The notes under the pieces: generated by a model
Databases searched by the model: none
Told to the model about the DNA's origin: nothing
The model's input: the letters and a program-made list of their open reading frames with translations, nothing else
Position numbers and translations under genes: made by a program
DNA from: Acinetobacter lwoffii
Lineage (GTDB): Bacteria > Pseudomonadota > Gammaproteobacteria > Pseudomonadales > Moraxellaceae
Assembly: GCF_024129355.1 (NCBI RefSeq)
Contig: NZ_JAMXXP010000016.1
Coordinates: forward strand, 1-64,000
Length of the DNA: 64,000 nucleotides
Direction: 5' to 3'
Shown here: piece after piece, positions 24,990 through 33,556 of the stretch
Numbering within the stretch: the first letter of the stretch is position 1
Layout of the letters: every line of letters starts with the position of its first letter

Positions 24990-26507
24990 TTATGCAGTTT
25001 TTACTGCAGCTTCAACAGCAAGCATGTGACCATTTTCTTCGAAGTTTGAGTGCCAAGAAAGCGCTTCACGAAGAAGATGAGGGGTATGGCCGCCTTTTGC
25101 ACATGCACGGTCAAAGTAATCATTCAACGCATCGCGGTACATTGGGTGCGCACAGTTATCAATTACTGCACGTGCACGCTCACGCGGAGCCAAACCACGA
25201 AGATCCGCAAGACCTTGTTCAGTCACTAGGATATCAACATCATGTTCTGCGTGGTCGATATGTGAAGCAAACGGCACTACAGAAGAGATGTCGCCACCTT
25301 TCGCAATTGACTTGGTCACGAAGATCGCCAAGTGGGCATTACGTGCGAAGTCACCTGAACCACCAATACCGTTCATCATTTTGGTACCACATACGTGAGT
25401 TGAGTTCACGTTACCGTAAATATCAAACTCAAGTGCAGTGTTGATGCCGATAATACCTAAACGACGTACCAGTTCAGGATGGTTTGAAATTTCCTGTGGA
25501 CGTAATACCAGTTTGTCTTTGTATTGTTCTAGGTTGTTAAATACTTTCTCGCCGTACTTAGCAGAAAGCGTAATAGAAGAACCTGAAGCAAACTTCATTT
25601 TACCGGCATCGATCAATTCAAACGTACAGTCTTGTAGTACTTCTGAGTACATGATCAAGTCTTCGAAGTTTGAATCTTTCAGACCCGTCAATACGGCGTT
25701 TGCAATTGAACCGATTCCTGCTTGAAGAGGTCCCAAGTTTTTCGGTAGACGGTCTTCAGCCACTTCTTTTTCAAAGAAAGCGATCAAATGGTTGGCAATG
25801 CTTTGAGTCTCATCATCTGGTGCGGTTACAGTAGATGGAGAGTCGTGCAATTCGCTGTTAAATACGATACCAACAATTTTAGATGGATCGATATTGATCG
25901 CATGCGTACCAATACGCTCATCAACTTGAGTCAATGGAATCGCTTGACGCGTTGGACGATAGGTCGGGATGTAGATATCGTGCAAGCCTTCAAATGCCGA
26001 GCTTAAATTCGTATTGATTTCTACAATCACTTTTTCAGCAAAAATCGCAAAGCTTGCAGAGTTACCAACAGATGTTGTTGGAATGATGCCGCCATCTTCA
26101 GTAATTGCTACGGCTTCGATGATCGCAACGTCTGGTTTTTTCAACTGCAGGTTACGCATTTGCTCAACAGTTTCAGACAAGTGCTGGTCAATGAACATCA
26201 CTTCGCCGTTGTTGATCGCTTTACGTAAAGTATTGTCTACCTGGAACGGTAAACGACGTGCCAATACACCAGCTTCAGTCAGTTGTTTGTCTAGATCGTT
26301 CCCTAGTGATGCACCAGTAATTAACGTGATCTTTAATGGATTTGCTTTTGCCTGTTGAACCAAAGCTAAAGGAACCGCCTTCGCTTCACCAGCGCGAGTA
26401 AAGCCACTCATACCCACAGTCATGCCATCTTGGATGAATTCAGCCGCTTGTTCAGGGCTGATGACTTTGTTGTGTAGGGAGGCTAAACGGATACGATCTA
26501 AAGACAT
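24990..26507 (-). CDS. Acetyl-CoA hydrolase/CoA-transferase (succinyl-CoA:acetate type)
   Basis: This is a family I CoA-transferase of the acetyl-CoA hydrolase/transferase group, likely moving CoA between succinyl-CoA and acetate or a similar acid. The product is 505 residues from ATG 26507 (MSLDRIRLASLHNKVI), preceded by GAGAG. A start 12 nt upstream is possible. Motifs include GFTRAGEAKAVP (about 35-46), the GIGSIANAVLTGL loop that positions CoA, and YSEVLQD, whose Glu is the expected nucleophile that forms the glutamyl-CoA thioester. NGIGGSGDFARNA is also conserved. In related bacteria such enzymes support acetate resistance or use. It is a single-gene unit. Confidence 0.9.
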   Translation of the reverse strand: MSLDRIRLASLHNKVISPEQAAEFIQDGMTVGMSGFTRAGEAKAVPLALVQQAKANPLKITLITGASLGNDLDKQLTEAGVLARRLPFQVDNTLRKAINNGEVMFIDQHLSETVEQMRNLQLKKPDVAIIEAVAITEDGGIIPTTSVGNSASFAIFAEKVIVEINTNLSSAFEGLHDIYIPTYRPTRQAIPLTQVDERIGTHAINIDPSKIVGIVFNSELHDSPSTVTAPDDETQSIANHLIAFFEKEVAEDRLPKNLGPLQAGIGSIANAVLTGLKDSNFEDLIMYSEVLQDCTFELIDAGKMKFASGSSITLSAKYGEKVFNNLEQYKDKLVLRPQEISNHPELVRRLGIIGINTALEFDIYGNVNSTHVCGTKMMNGIGGSGDFARNAHLAIFVTKSIAKGGDISSVVPFASHIDHAEHDVDILVTEQGLADLRGLAPRERARAVIDNCAHPMYRDALNDYFDRACAKGGHTPHLLREALSWHSNFEENGHMLAVEAAVKTA

Positions 26508-26700
26508 TTTAACTCTCATTAATTCTTAAACTATGATACGGATTGTACCGCTCAAAAAATGTATTGTGCATAGGTGTTAGGCTAAGGTCTAATTTTTTAG
26601 CTAAATGTAGGTATAATAAAAAATGATGATTTTTAAATGATTGAATTCGTGAACTATAAAATGAATTGTATAGAAAAACTAAAAAGTCATTTGTTGAATT

Positions 26701-26727
26701 ACTGATCACTTCTTAAAAGTGATCAGT
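26701..26727 (-). terminator. Hairpin overlapping the envZ stop codon
   Basis: An 11-bp perfect inverted repeat (26701-26711 with 26717-26727) spans the last codons and the stop of envZ. There is no immediate T run, but T-rich DNA follows 20-30 nt on. It may stabilise the 3' end or act as a weak terminator. Confidence 0.5.
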
Positions 26728-28173
26728 CAAAGTTTGGCGAATTTTATCGAGTGTGGTGGCTGAGGAAAGTGTCTCTGGGTTCACCTGATTCACGGGTAGT
26801 GAAATGATAGCTTCCAGCCCACCTTCAGGACGATTATGAATACGCAATTGACCTTGGTGAATGTCGACAATCCGTTTCACAATGGCCAACCCCAAGCCAC
26901 TGCCTTGTACCGTTCGTGCCGAATTGCCCCGAACAAAAGGCTGCATCAAGGCTTCAATCTGATCTTCCGGAATGCCTTCGCCATGGTCTGCGACACAAAT
27001 CAACAGTTGATCTTCTTCAACATGCGCAGAAAGCTCAATTGGTTCTGAACCATAGCGTTTTGAGTTGTTGATCAGATTGCCAATCAGTCTTTTTAGCGAC
27101 ATGCTACGTGCCTGAATGGTCGGTATATCTTGTGGGGTGAAACGGATATCTAGCGGTTTAAACTGCTTGACCAGTTCCTGTAGCAGTACATTGACATTGG
27201 TGTCCTGCGGTTCTTCATCGGAACCGTCGCGCATATAGGAAATGAACTGATCCAGAATCGCGTCCATATCTTCGACATCATAAATCAGGCCTTCTTTGAG
27301 AAAGTCTTCATCTGGCATCATTTCGGCACTGAGGCGGATTCGGGTTAAGGGCGTGCGCAAGTCATGTGAAATGCCGGCCAGCATGATTCGGCGTTCCCGC
27401 TCGGTCTGGTCCAGCGTATAAATCATTTGGTTAAAGGCATGATTGACCTGACGGATTTCCAGTGGACCATGATTGGTATCCAGATAGGGCGCTGAACCGA
27501 TTCGGCTATAACTGTTGGCGGCATTCTGCAAACGGCGTAAAGGACGGTTGAGCTGACGCACCAAGGTCAAAATAATGATGCCGACAATAATCGGCGTGCC
27601 AAGCAACCAGCCCAAAATCAGTTCATTGCTATAATTGGCATAAGTCTTTAAAGGTTCCTGTACCCAGTGACCATTCATTTCAGGAGTCTGGATCCAGATA
27701 CGTGGACTCGGCTTAAACTGGAAATAGACTGTGGCTTGTTCGATACGTAACTCTTTGGCCAGTTTGGTTTCGATCTGTCGGGTAAAAAATTCGGCAATCA
27801 GCTTTTCCCGCACAGTAGGATATTCTGCCGGATTGGTGACATATTCAATGCCGACCCGATTTCTTAACCAGTCGTCAATGTCGACTTCCTGCTGTTTGTG
27901 ATACAGGCGCAGATCGGGATTGTTGAGAATTTCCAGTTCCATGGCGAGATAACGCGCATGTTGCTGAATTTCAGGTAAAAACAGGGTGCGCCAGAAGAAC
28001 CATAAGGACATAAACAGGCTGAAACAGACCACAAAAACCACCAGTACCGTGGTACGCATGGCAGCAGAACGCGGCTTGATCTTGTCGAGAAAGCGTTCCC
28101 CGCGGGTACGCTTTTTTTCCGAGTAGCTGACAAAATCGGTAAATTTTTGTGGATCGATGGGGTCGAGTTTCAC
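26713..28173 (-). CDS. envZ: Sensor histidine kinase EnvZ
   Basis: This is an osmosensor-type kinase and partner of OmpR, 486 residues, in the inner membrane. A 40-residue basic cytoplasmic tail precedes TM1 (about 41-65). A periplasmic domain (about 66-184) follows, then TM2 (about 185-206), HAMP, and the DHp helix with AGISHDLRTPLTR (phospho-acceptor His270). The ATPase domain has N-box NLINNSKRYG, G1 DHGEGIPEDQ and G2 GSGLGLAIV. A tail of about 25 residues (NPETLSSATTLDKIRQTLTDHF) follows. It lies downstream of ompR across an unusual 260-bp spacer. In Acinetobacter EnvZ/OmpR influences envelope and osmotic responses. Confidence 0.93.
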   Translation of the reverse strand: MKLDPIDPQKFTDFVSYSEKKRTRGERFLDKIKPRSAAMRTTVLVVFVVCFSLFMSLWFFWRTLFLPEIQQHARYLAMELEILNNPDLRLYHKQQEVDIDDWLRNRVGIEYVTNPAEYPTVREKLIAEFFTRQIETKLAKELRIEQATVYFQFKPSPRIWIQTPEMNGHWVQEPLKTYANYSNELILGWLLGTPIIVGIIILTLVRQLNRPLRRLQNAANSYSRIGSAPYLDTNHGPLEIRQVNHAFNQMIYTLDQTERERRIMLAGISHDLRTPLTRIRLSAEMMPDEDFLKEGLIYDVEDMDAILDQFISYMRDGSDEEPQDTNVNVLLQELVKQFKPLDIRFTPQDIPTIQARSMSLKRLIGNLINNSKRYGSEPIELSAHVEEDQLLICVADHGEGIPEDQIEALMQPFVRGNSARTVQGSGLGLAIVKRIVDIHQGQLRIHNRPEGGLEAIISLPVNQVNPETLSSATTLDKIRQTLTDHF

Positions 28174-28264
28174 ACCAGCTCCCTGTAGGCATTTTCCAAA
28201 TTGAGCAGTAATAATATTTGTAATAGAATCTTACTGCTTGAACCTTCGATGGAAGGAGCTTGTT

Positions 28265-28301
28265 GTGTTACTTTTTTTGAAAAAATGAGTAACACTGTTA
28301 C
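28265..28301. repeat. Overlapping alternative hairpins in the ompR-envZ spacer
   Basis: GTGTTACT (28265-28272) pairs with AGTAACAC (28288-28295), with six T and six A extending the stem inside. The right arm overlaps a second inverted repeat, GTAAC-ACT-GTTAC (28289-28301). The two folds exclude each other. Confidence 0.6.
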
Positions 28302-28316
28302 GCAAGTAAAAACTTT

Positions 28317-28386
28317 GCCATTCGCTGAACTCGCGCATTTGTATACGAGCCTTTAAAGAAGGGAGGCTCAAACAGCAGCGAATGGC
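28317..28386. repeat. Nested 70-nt stem-loop between ompR and envZ
   Basis: GCCATTCGCTG (28317-28327) pairs perfectly with CAGCGAATGGC (28376-28386). Inside the loop, GAGCC and GGCTC (about 28347-28369) form a second stem. It lies between the ompR stop and the envZ start. On the - strand TTTTT follows a few nt after the outer arm, so it could act as an attenuator. It could equally be an inserted palindromic repeat. Confidence 0.7.
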
Positions 28387-28433
28387 TTTTAGGGACAATA
28401 GACTGGGGTAATCTTTATCCTATAATTTTTCCT

Positions 28434-29198
28434 TTATTCAGCACCATCTGGAACAAAGACATAACCCACACCCCATACGGTCTGGATATAACGTGCACGC
28501 GCAGGATTTTCTTCAACCAGACGGCGTAAACGTGACACCTGAACATCAATTGAACGTTCCATGGCACCCCATTCACGGCCACGCGCCAGATTCATCAGCT
28601 TGTCGCGGGTTAATGGTTCGCGTGGATGTTGAACCAGTGCTTTCAGTACCGCAAACTCACCAGTAGTGAGCGTTACCACTTGGCCTTCACGGGTCAGAGT
28701 GCGGGTAGAGAGATCTAGCGACCATGGGCCAAAAGAAACCACTTCCATCTGTTGGCTTGGTGCACCCGGCACTTCACGTACCTGACGGCGCAATACCGCA
28801 CGAATACGTGCCAGCAGCTCATTCGGGTTAAACGGTTTAGGCAAGTAATCATCGGCACCTGCTTCTAAACCGGCAATACGATCCGAGTCGCTACCACGAG
28901 CGGTGAGCATAATGATAGGCGTATCGATATTGGATTGGCGTAAACGACGACAGATACTCAAGCCATCTTCGACCGGAAGCATAAAGTCGAGCACGATCAG
29001 AGAAAACAGTTCCCGCTGTAAAAGTCGATCCATCTGCGTGGCGTCATGTGCAGTTTTGACCACAAAGCCTTTATCTTCGAGAAAACGCTGTAATAAGGTA
29101 CGCAGACGAACATCATCATCAACCACCAGGATCCGTTCGACCCGGTCCGTTTCGGTATGTACGGCATCGGCTTTTTCAGCAGGTACAACTAAACTCAT
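28434..29198 (-). CDS. ompR: Response regulator OmpR
   Basis: OmpR is a DNA-binding response regulator paired with EnvZ, 254 residues. The receiver domain (about 21-140) has the acidic pocket VVDDD (26-30), phospho-acceptor Asp71 in LIVLDFMLP, and the switch Lys in YLPKPFNPNELLARI. The C-terminal winged-helix domain has VSRLRRLVEENPARARYIQTVWGVGYVFVPD. An N-terminal extension of about 16 residues compared with E. coli (MSLVVPAEKADAVHTET) is present, and the start is backed by AAAGGAG at ideal spacing. It leads the ompR-envZ unit. Confidence 0.95.
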   Translation of the reverse strand: MSLVVPAEKADAVHTETDRVERILVVDDDVRLRTLLQRFLEDKGFVVKTAHDATQMDRLLQRELFSLIVLDFMLPVEDGLSICRRLRQSNIDTPIIMLTARGSDSDRIAGLEAGADDYLPKPFNPNELLARIRAVLRRQVREVPGAPSQQMEVVSFGPWSLDLSTRTLTREGQVVTLTTGEFAVLKALVQHPREPLTRDKLMNLARGREWGAMERSIDVQVSRLRRLVEENPARARYIQTVWGVGYVFVPDGAE

Positions 29199-29533
29199 GA
29201 GATGCTCCTTTATTCTTTATTGTCATCATAAACAAAAATCAAATAGGCTTTGAGTATACGATTCATTGATATTAATTGACTATGCTCTAAAGCACCAAAT
29301 ATTGCAGTTAAAATCAAGACATAGATACTAAATATATACATCTAAATGAGCAAAAAATACGATTTTAAGCTGGATAAAAAGCAAAGTTCATACAAACTTG
29401 ATCGGGAAAAGCTGAAAACTGTGGCACTTCATAATATAAAGATGAGGCAAATTAATAAAAACAATGGTGGATTTTATAGACCCGGTCTTTATAATCATGC
29501 CATTTAGTACTTATCCTTGTGGGATCAAACACG
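29199..29533. other. Divergent promoter region ompR / tex
   Basis: About 335 bp, AT-rich, without a gene. It should hold the ompR promoter (- strand) and the tex promoter. A perfect TATAAT at 29490-29495 lies about 38 nt before the tex start; no good -35 accompanies it, so the promoter call is tentative. Confidence 0.45.
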
Positions 29534-31885
29534 ATGACTGACTTAGTTCAGCAGTTGGCAAAAGAACTTGCCGTACGTCCAAATCAAGTTGAGGCTGCCA
29601 TCAAGCTTATTGATGAAGGTGCCAGTGTTCCTTTTATTGCACGTTACCGTAAAGAAGTAACGCAAGGCTTAGACGATACGCAACTACGTCAACTCGATAC
29701 GCGTTTATCATACTTACGTGATTTGTATGAGCGCCGTGAAAAGGTGATTGAATCACTCAAAGAACAAGATAAATTGTCTGATGATTTATTGGCGCGTGTG
29801 AATGCCGCCGAAACCAAAAATGCATTAGAAGAAATTTACGCGCCGTACCGTCCAAAACGTACCAGTAAATCATTCAAGGCCAAAGAAGCCGGTTTAGGTC
29901 CGATTGCAGAGAAAATCTTTACTGAAGCCGTGGATCCAGCAGAAGCTTTAGCGGGTTTTAGCCATGAAGATTACCCAGATACTGAAAGCCAGCTTGATGC
30001 GATCCAGCACATCCTGATTGATGACTGGGCGCAAAATATCGCGCTGACCACTGAACTTAAAGCGACATTTGCAAAAACTGCCGTGCTGAAAAGTTTGGTT
30101 GCCAGTGATGAGAAAAAAGAAGTCGGTAAAAAATTCCGTGATTATTTCGATTTCTCTGAAAACTTGAATAAAGTGCCTTCACACCGTTTATTGGCGATGC
30201 TGCGTGGCCGTCAAGAAAACGTTTTAGGCCTGAAAGTGGATGGCGAAGATGATGCCCCGTTGGCGCGTATTGAAACTGAATACAATCTTGAAACTGTTCA
30301 GCCACAAGCGCGTCAGGATTTCTTGAAGCAAACTGCAAAACTATTTTGGCTCGGTAAAGTTCGTCCAACGATCGAACATTCATTGCTGACTGAAAAACGT
30401 CTGGCTGCTGAAACAGAAGCGATGAACGTCTTTGCTGAAAACCTGCGTCATTTACTGCTTTCTGCACCTGCAGGCGCACGTACCACTTTGGGCGTGGACC
30501 CGGGTATCCGTACCGGTGTGAAACTGGCGGTAGTGAACGAGTCTGGTGATGTTCTTGCACACAGCACGATTTATCCATTTGCACCAAAAGACGATAAAGA
30601 AGGTTCACTGGCCGAACTGGCGCGTTTATGCCGCGAGTTCAATGTTGACCTGATCGCGATTGGTAATGGTACTGCAAGCCGTGAAACTGAAGCTTTAGTT
30701 GCTGAAATGATGGCTGCGAACAGTGATCTGAAAATGACGCGTGTTTCTGTATCTGAAGCAGGTGCATCGGTGTATTCAGCATCTGAACTAGCTTCACAGG
30801 AACTGCCTGAACTAGATGTATCTATTCGTGGTGCGGTATCGATTGCACGCCGTTTACAAGATCCACTAGCAGAACTGGTGAAAATCGATCCGAAATCGAT
30901 TGGTGTGGGTCAGTATCAACATGACGTGAACCAGACCGGTCTGGCGAAAACCCTTGAAGCGGTCGTTGAAGACTGTGTGAACTCAGTGGGTGTGGATGTA
31001 AATACTGCATCAGCAGCAATTCTGGGTTATATCGCGGGTCTGAATAAATCGATCGCACAGCAAATTGTGGAATTCCGTAAGGAAAATGGTCGTTTTGACA
31101 ATCGTCAGTCTTTGAAAAAAGTACCACGTTTAGGCGAGCGTACTTTTGAGCAGGCTGCGGGCTTCTTGCGTATTCAAGATGGTACAGAACCACTGGATGC
31201 GTCTGCAGTTCACCCTGAGTCATATGCTTTGGTGAGCAAAATTGTTGAAGCAAAAGCAACGACTGTAAAAGACATCATTGGCAATACTGAAATCATTCGC
31301 CAAGTGAATGCAGAAGAATTTGCAGACGAGAAATTTGGTCTGCCGACGATTCAAGACGTATTGGCTGAACTGGAAAAACCGGGCCGTGACCCGCGTCCAG
31401 AATTCCGCACTGCTAAATTCCGTGATGACATTACTGAAGTTGCGCAATTGTCTGAAGGCATGCAACTGGAAGGTGTAGTCACTAACGTGACTAACTTCGG
31501 TGCATTTGTCGATGTGGGCGTGCATCAAGACGGTTTAGTACATATTTCTGAACTTGCCAATGAATTCGTCGCTGATCCGCATAAAGTGGTGAAACCGGGT
31601 CAAATCGTACAAGTCCGTGTTTTGAATGTGGATGCTGAACGTAACCGTGTCAATCTGTCGATGCGTCCTGAAGGTTCTGAAGCTCCGGCGAAAGCACCAC
31701 GTCAACCACGTCGTGACAATGAGCAACGCGGTGAACGTAAGCCTCAAGGCAAACGTCCACAGCAAGCACGTCCGCAAGGCGACCGTCCTCAGGGCAAGAA
31801 ACCGCAAGCGGCTAAACCACAAGAGCAAAAAATTGGTGGTTTGGGTGCGCTATTACTTCAAGCAGGGATTAAAGGTTCTAAATAA
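29534..31885 (+). CDS. tex: Tex-family RNA-binding transcription accessory protein
   Basis: Tex binds nucleic acids and affects transcription of virulence and stress genes in other species. The 783 residues start at ATG 29534 (MTDLVQQLAKELAVRPNQV); a GTG 15 nt upstream is less likely. The order is Tex N-terminal helical domain, YqgF-like domain with TTLGVDPGIRTGVKLAVVN (about 316-334), helix-hairpin-helix repeats (IAGLNKSIAQQIVEFRKENGRF about 499-520), and an S1 domain (EGMQLEGVVTNVTNFGAFVD from about 639). A 70-residue Lys/Arg/Gln/Pro-rich tail with PQGKRPQQARPQGDRPQGK-type repeats follows. A terminator follows. Confidence 0.95.
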   Translation: MTDLVQQLAKELAVRPNQVEAAIKLIDEGASVPFIARYRKEVTQGLDDTQLRQLDTRLSYLRDLYERREKVIESLKEQDKLSDDLLARVNAAETKNALEEIYAPYRPKRTSKSFKAKEAGLGPIAEKIFTEAVDPAEALAGFSHEDYPDTESQLDAIQHILIDDWAQNIALTTELKATFAKTAVLKSLVASDEKKEVGKKFRDYFDFSENLNKVPSHRLLAMLRGRQENVLGLKVDGEDDAPLARIETEYNLETVQPQARQDFLKQTAKLFWLGKVRPTIEHSLLTEKRLAAETEAMNVFAENLRHLLLSAPAGARTTLGVDPGIRTGVKLAVVNESGDVLAHSTIYPFAPKDDKEGSLAELARLCREFNVDLIAIGNGTASRETEALVAEMMAANSDLKMTRVSVSEAGASVYSASELASQELPELDVSIRGAVSIARRLQDPLAELVKIDPKSIGVGQYQHDVNQTGLAKTLEAVVEDCVNSVGVDVNTASAAILGYIAGLNKSIAQQIVEFRKENGRFDNRQSLKKVPRLGERTFEQAAGFLRIQDGTEPLDASAVHPESYALVSKIVEAKATTVKDIIGNTEIIRQVNAEEFADEKFGLPTIQDVLAELEKPGRDPRPEFRTAKFRDDITEVAQLSEGMQLEGVVTNVTNFGAFVDVGVHQDGLVHISELANEFVADPHKVVKPGQIVQVRVLNVDAERNRVNLSMRPEGSEAPAKAPRQPRRDNEQRGERKPQGKRPQQARPQGDRPQGKKPQAAKPQEQKIGGLGALLLQAGIKGSK

Positions 31886-31905
31886 TTTTTGGATATCTTT
31901 AATTT

Positions 31906-31934
31906 AAAAAAACCTCCCAATCGGGAGGTTTTTT
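31906..31934. terminator. Bidirectional terminator after tex
   Basis: Six A, ACCTCCC, loop AATC, GGGAGGT and six T make a perfect intrinsic terminator that can serve tex and the convergent gene ending at 31944. Confidence 0.92.
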
Positions 31935-31943
31935 ATTGGATTG

Positions 31944-32261
31944 TTATGAATTGATCATCGGCACAATCCAGCTAGTAATAATCAGCAAAATACCGAGATG
32001 CCCCAATTTTCGTGTCACATAGACCAACTTAGACGGTGGCTGTTCCAGTCGTTTTGCATATTCTTCCATGCTAATGCCGGGCTTGCCTTTACTGGTAAAT
32101 AAAAATACCGCCAGGTCGATACAGATCAGAATCGTGCCGATATCAGCGACCAGTTCCATCAGGACAAAATCCTGGCTATACAGCGACATGCTGACGCTAT
32201 AAATCAGATAAATGGCAAAGGCCAGACACAGGTATTGCAGGACAACTAAAAACTTCTGCAT
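31944..32261 (-). CDS. Small integral membrane protein, unknown
   Basis: The 105-residue product starts at ATG 32261 (MQKFLVVLQYLCLAFAIYLIYSV), with GAG 5 nt upstream; a TTG 9 nt earlier is possible. Three hydrophobic stretches are seen (about 5-27, 36-56 and 86-103) with a polar loop KGKPGISMEEYAKRLEQPPSK between the second and third. No motif or family is recognised. It lies 60 nt downstream of the patatin-like gene on the same strand and might share its transcript. Confidence 0.65.
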   Translation of the reverse strand: MQKFLVVLQYLCLAFAIYLIYSVSMSLYSQDFVLMELVADIGTILICIDLAVFLFTSKGKPGISMEEYAKRLEQPPSKLVYVTRKLGHLGILLIITSWIVPMINS

Positions 32262-32321
32262 AAATCTCAACAGTTCACAAAATTAAAGCAATTATACAAA
32301 TAATCGGGCAGCTGCGGCCAA

Positions 32322-33401
32322 TTACAAGGTTTGCATCACCTCAGCAAAATTCTGCTTCTCGACCAGTTCCAGAAATTCATCGCCCAGACGCTGACTTTCC
32401 GCAATACATTGCTTCCAGAGCTGAATGCGTTGGGCCTGGTCCAAACCTTTTAAGTTAAAGTCTTTACGGTCAGGCAAACGACCCAAAGGCAAACTTTGCA
32501 GATATTGCTGCGATGGAGAAAGCAGCAAAGTTCGTGCCTGATTTTCCGGATTTGAGGTACGTTTAAATAACTTGTCAAACCAGCCGGGGGTAATGCTATC
32601 GGTAAAATGTGGATACAGCACAATACCTTTGCTCTGAAAGGGCAGGTCAATGTGATAATCAATCAGGCCACCATCGCGATAATAACCCTGCGGTGCATCC
32701 GGAATATTGTTCACCGCTGCCATTACCCCGGGAATAGAGGCTGAAGCCATCAGCCAAGACAACACACTCTGTTCGGTCAGTGCATGATAATGCGTGGTAA
32801 ATCCATCTTCAGCGATTTTAAACTGTTCACCGATATTGGGCTGGCTGATCACACGTTGCATGAAATAACGGCTGTGCCGGCGCGCGACTGCGGTCGTTCC
32901 AAGAATTCCAGCCACAGAAGCCAGCAACGGCAATGCCTTGTCACTCTGAAAAATGTGTTGGGCTTTAATTGAAATGACTGCGAGATGATAATCTGGATGA
33001 TTGACTAGATCGTTTTCTTTACCTTGTACCAGATCCAGCAGCATGCCACGGCAAACTTCGCTGACATCCTGACGGGTCATTTTTTTATGAAAATAGAGGT
33101 TGGTATACAGCTCACCCAAACGTTCGGTTCCCTGTTGAACTCCATGTGCAGCCATACTAGCAAAACGCCAGCTGCCAATCGAAGAACCCACCAAAGTTCT
33201 ACGCTGAGGTGCACGTGGAAAAAACTCACCAAAAATCGCCTGATCCAGTCCTTGGATCCCGATGCCTTTGGGGCCGCCTGCCGCACCGGGCACGATATCG
33301 ACCTGTTCGGGTTGCAAACCTTGTTCCAGAATCAGCTCACGTGCCAGATGGCCAGCACGAATCGTCAGCGCAGGCGCACGTTTTTGTAAAATCTGTACCA
33401 T
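32322..33401 (-). CDS. Patatin-like phospholipase
   Basis: Patatins are lipid acyl hydrolases with a Ser-Asp dyad. The 359-residue product has the oxyanion loop GAAGGPKGIG (about 39-48), the nucleophile elbow GSSIGSW (about 72-78, G-x-S-x-G with the catalytic Ser in the middle), and DGGLIDY (about 244-250) with the expected Asp. All three elements are intact. No signal peptide or clear membrane helix is visible, so it is probably cytosolic or peripheral. ATG 33401 has an AGGT site; a TTG 21 nt upstream is less likely. The substrate is unknown. Confidence 0.85.
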   Translation of the reverse strand: MVQILQKRAPALTIRAGHLARELILEQGLQPEQVDIVPGAAGGPKGIGIQGLDQAIFGEFFPRAPQRRTLVGSSIGSWRFASMAAHGVQQGTERLGELYTNLYFHKKMTRQDVSEVCRGMLLDLVQGKENDLVNHPDYHLAVISIKAQHIFQSDKALPLLASVAGILGTTAVARRHSRYFMQRVISQPNIGEQFKIAEDGFTTHYHALTEQSVLSWLMASASIPGVMAAVNNIPDAPQGYYRDGGLIDYHIDLPFQSKGIVLYPHFTDSITPGWFDKLFKRTSNPENQARTLLLSPSQQYLQSLPLGRLPDRKDFNLKGLDQAQRIQLWKQCIAESQRLGDEFLELVEKQNFAEVMQTL

Positions 33402-33513
33402 GGTTGAACCTATACCAGTCAAATGTGTGCTTATTTTAAGCGATAGGTTTAAAGACCCAATGGCAAGATATGTCCTAAGGTGACTTTGAAGTCATCCTCA
33501 TCTTTAAGACATA

Positions 33514-33541
33514 AAAAAGCCTGAGACTATTCAGGCTTTTT
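33514..33541. terminator. Bidirectional terminator
   Basis: AAAAAGCCTGA and TCAGGCTTTTT make an 11-bp stem with a 6-nt loop. On the - strand it follows ubiB by about 15 nt and has a T tail. A second small hairpin (TGACTT-TG-AAGTCA at about 33481) lies just before it. Confidence 0.85.
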
Positions 33542-33556
33542 GCATATGTAAATCGC

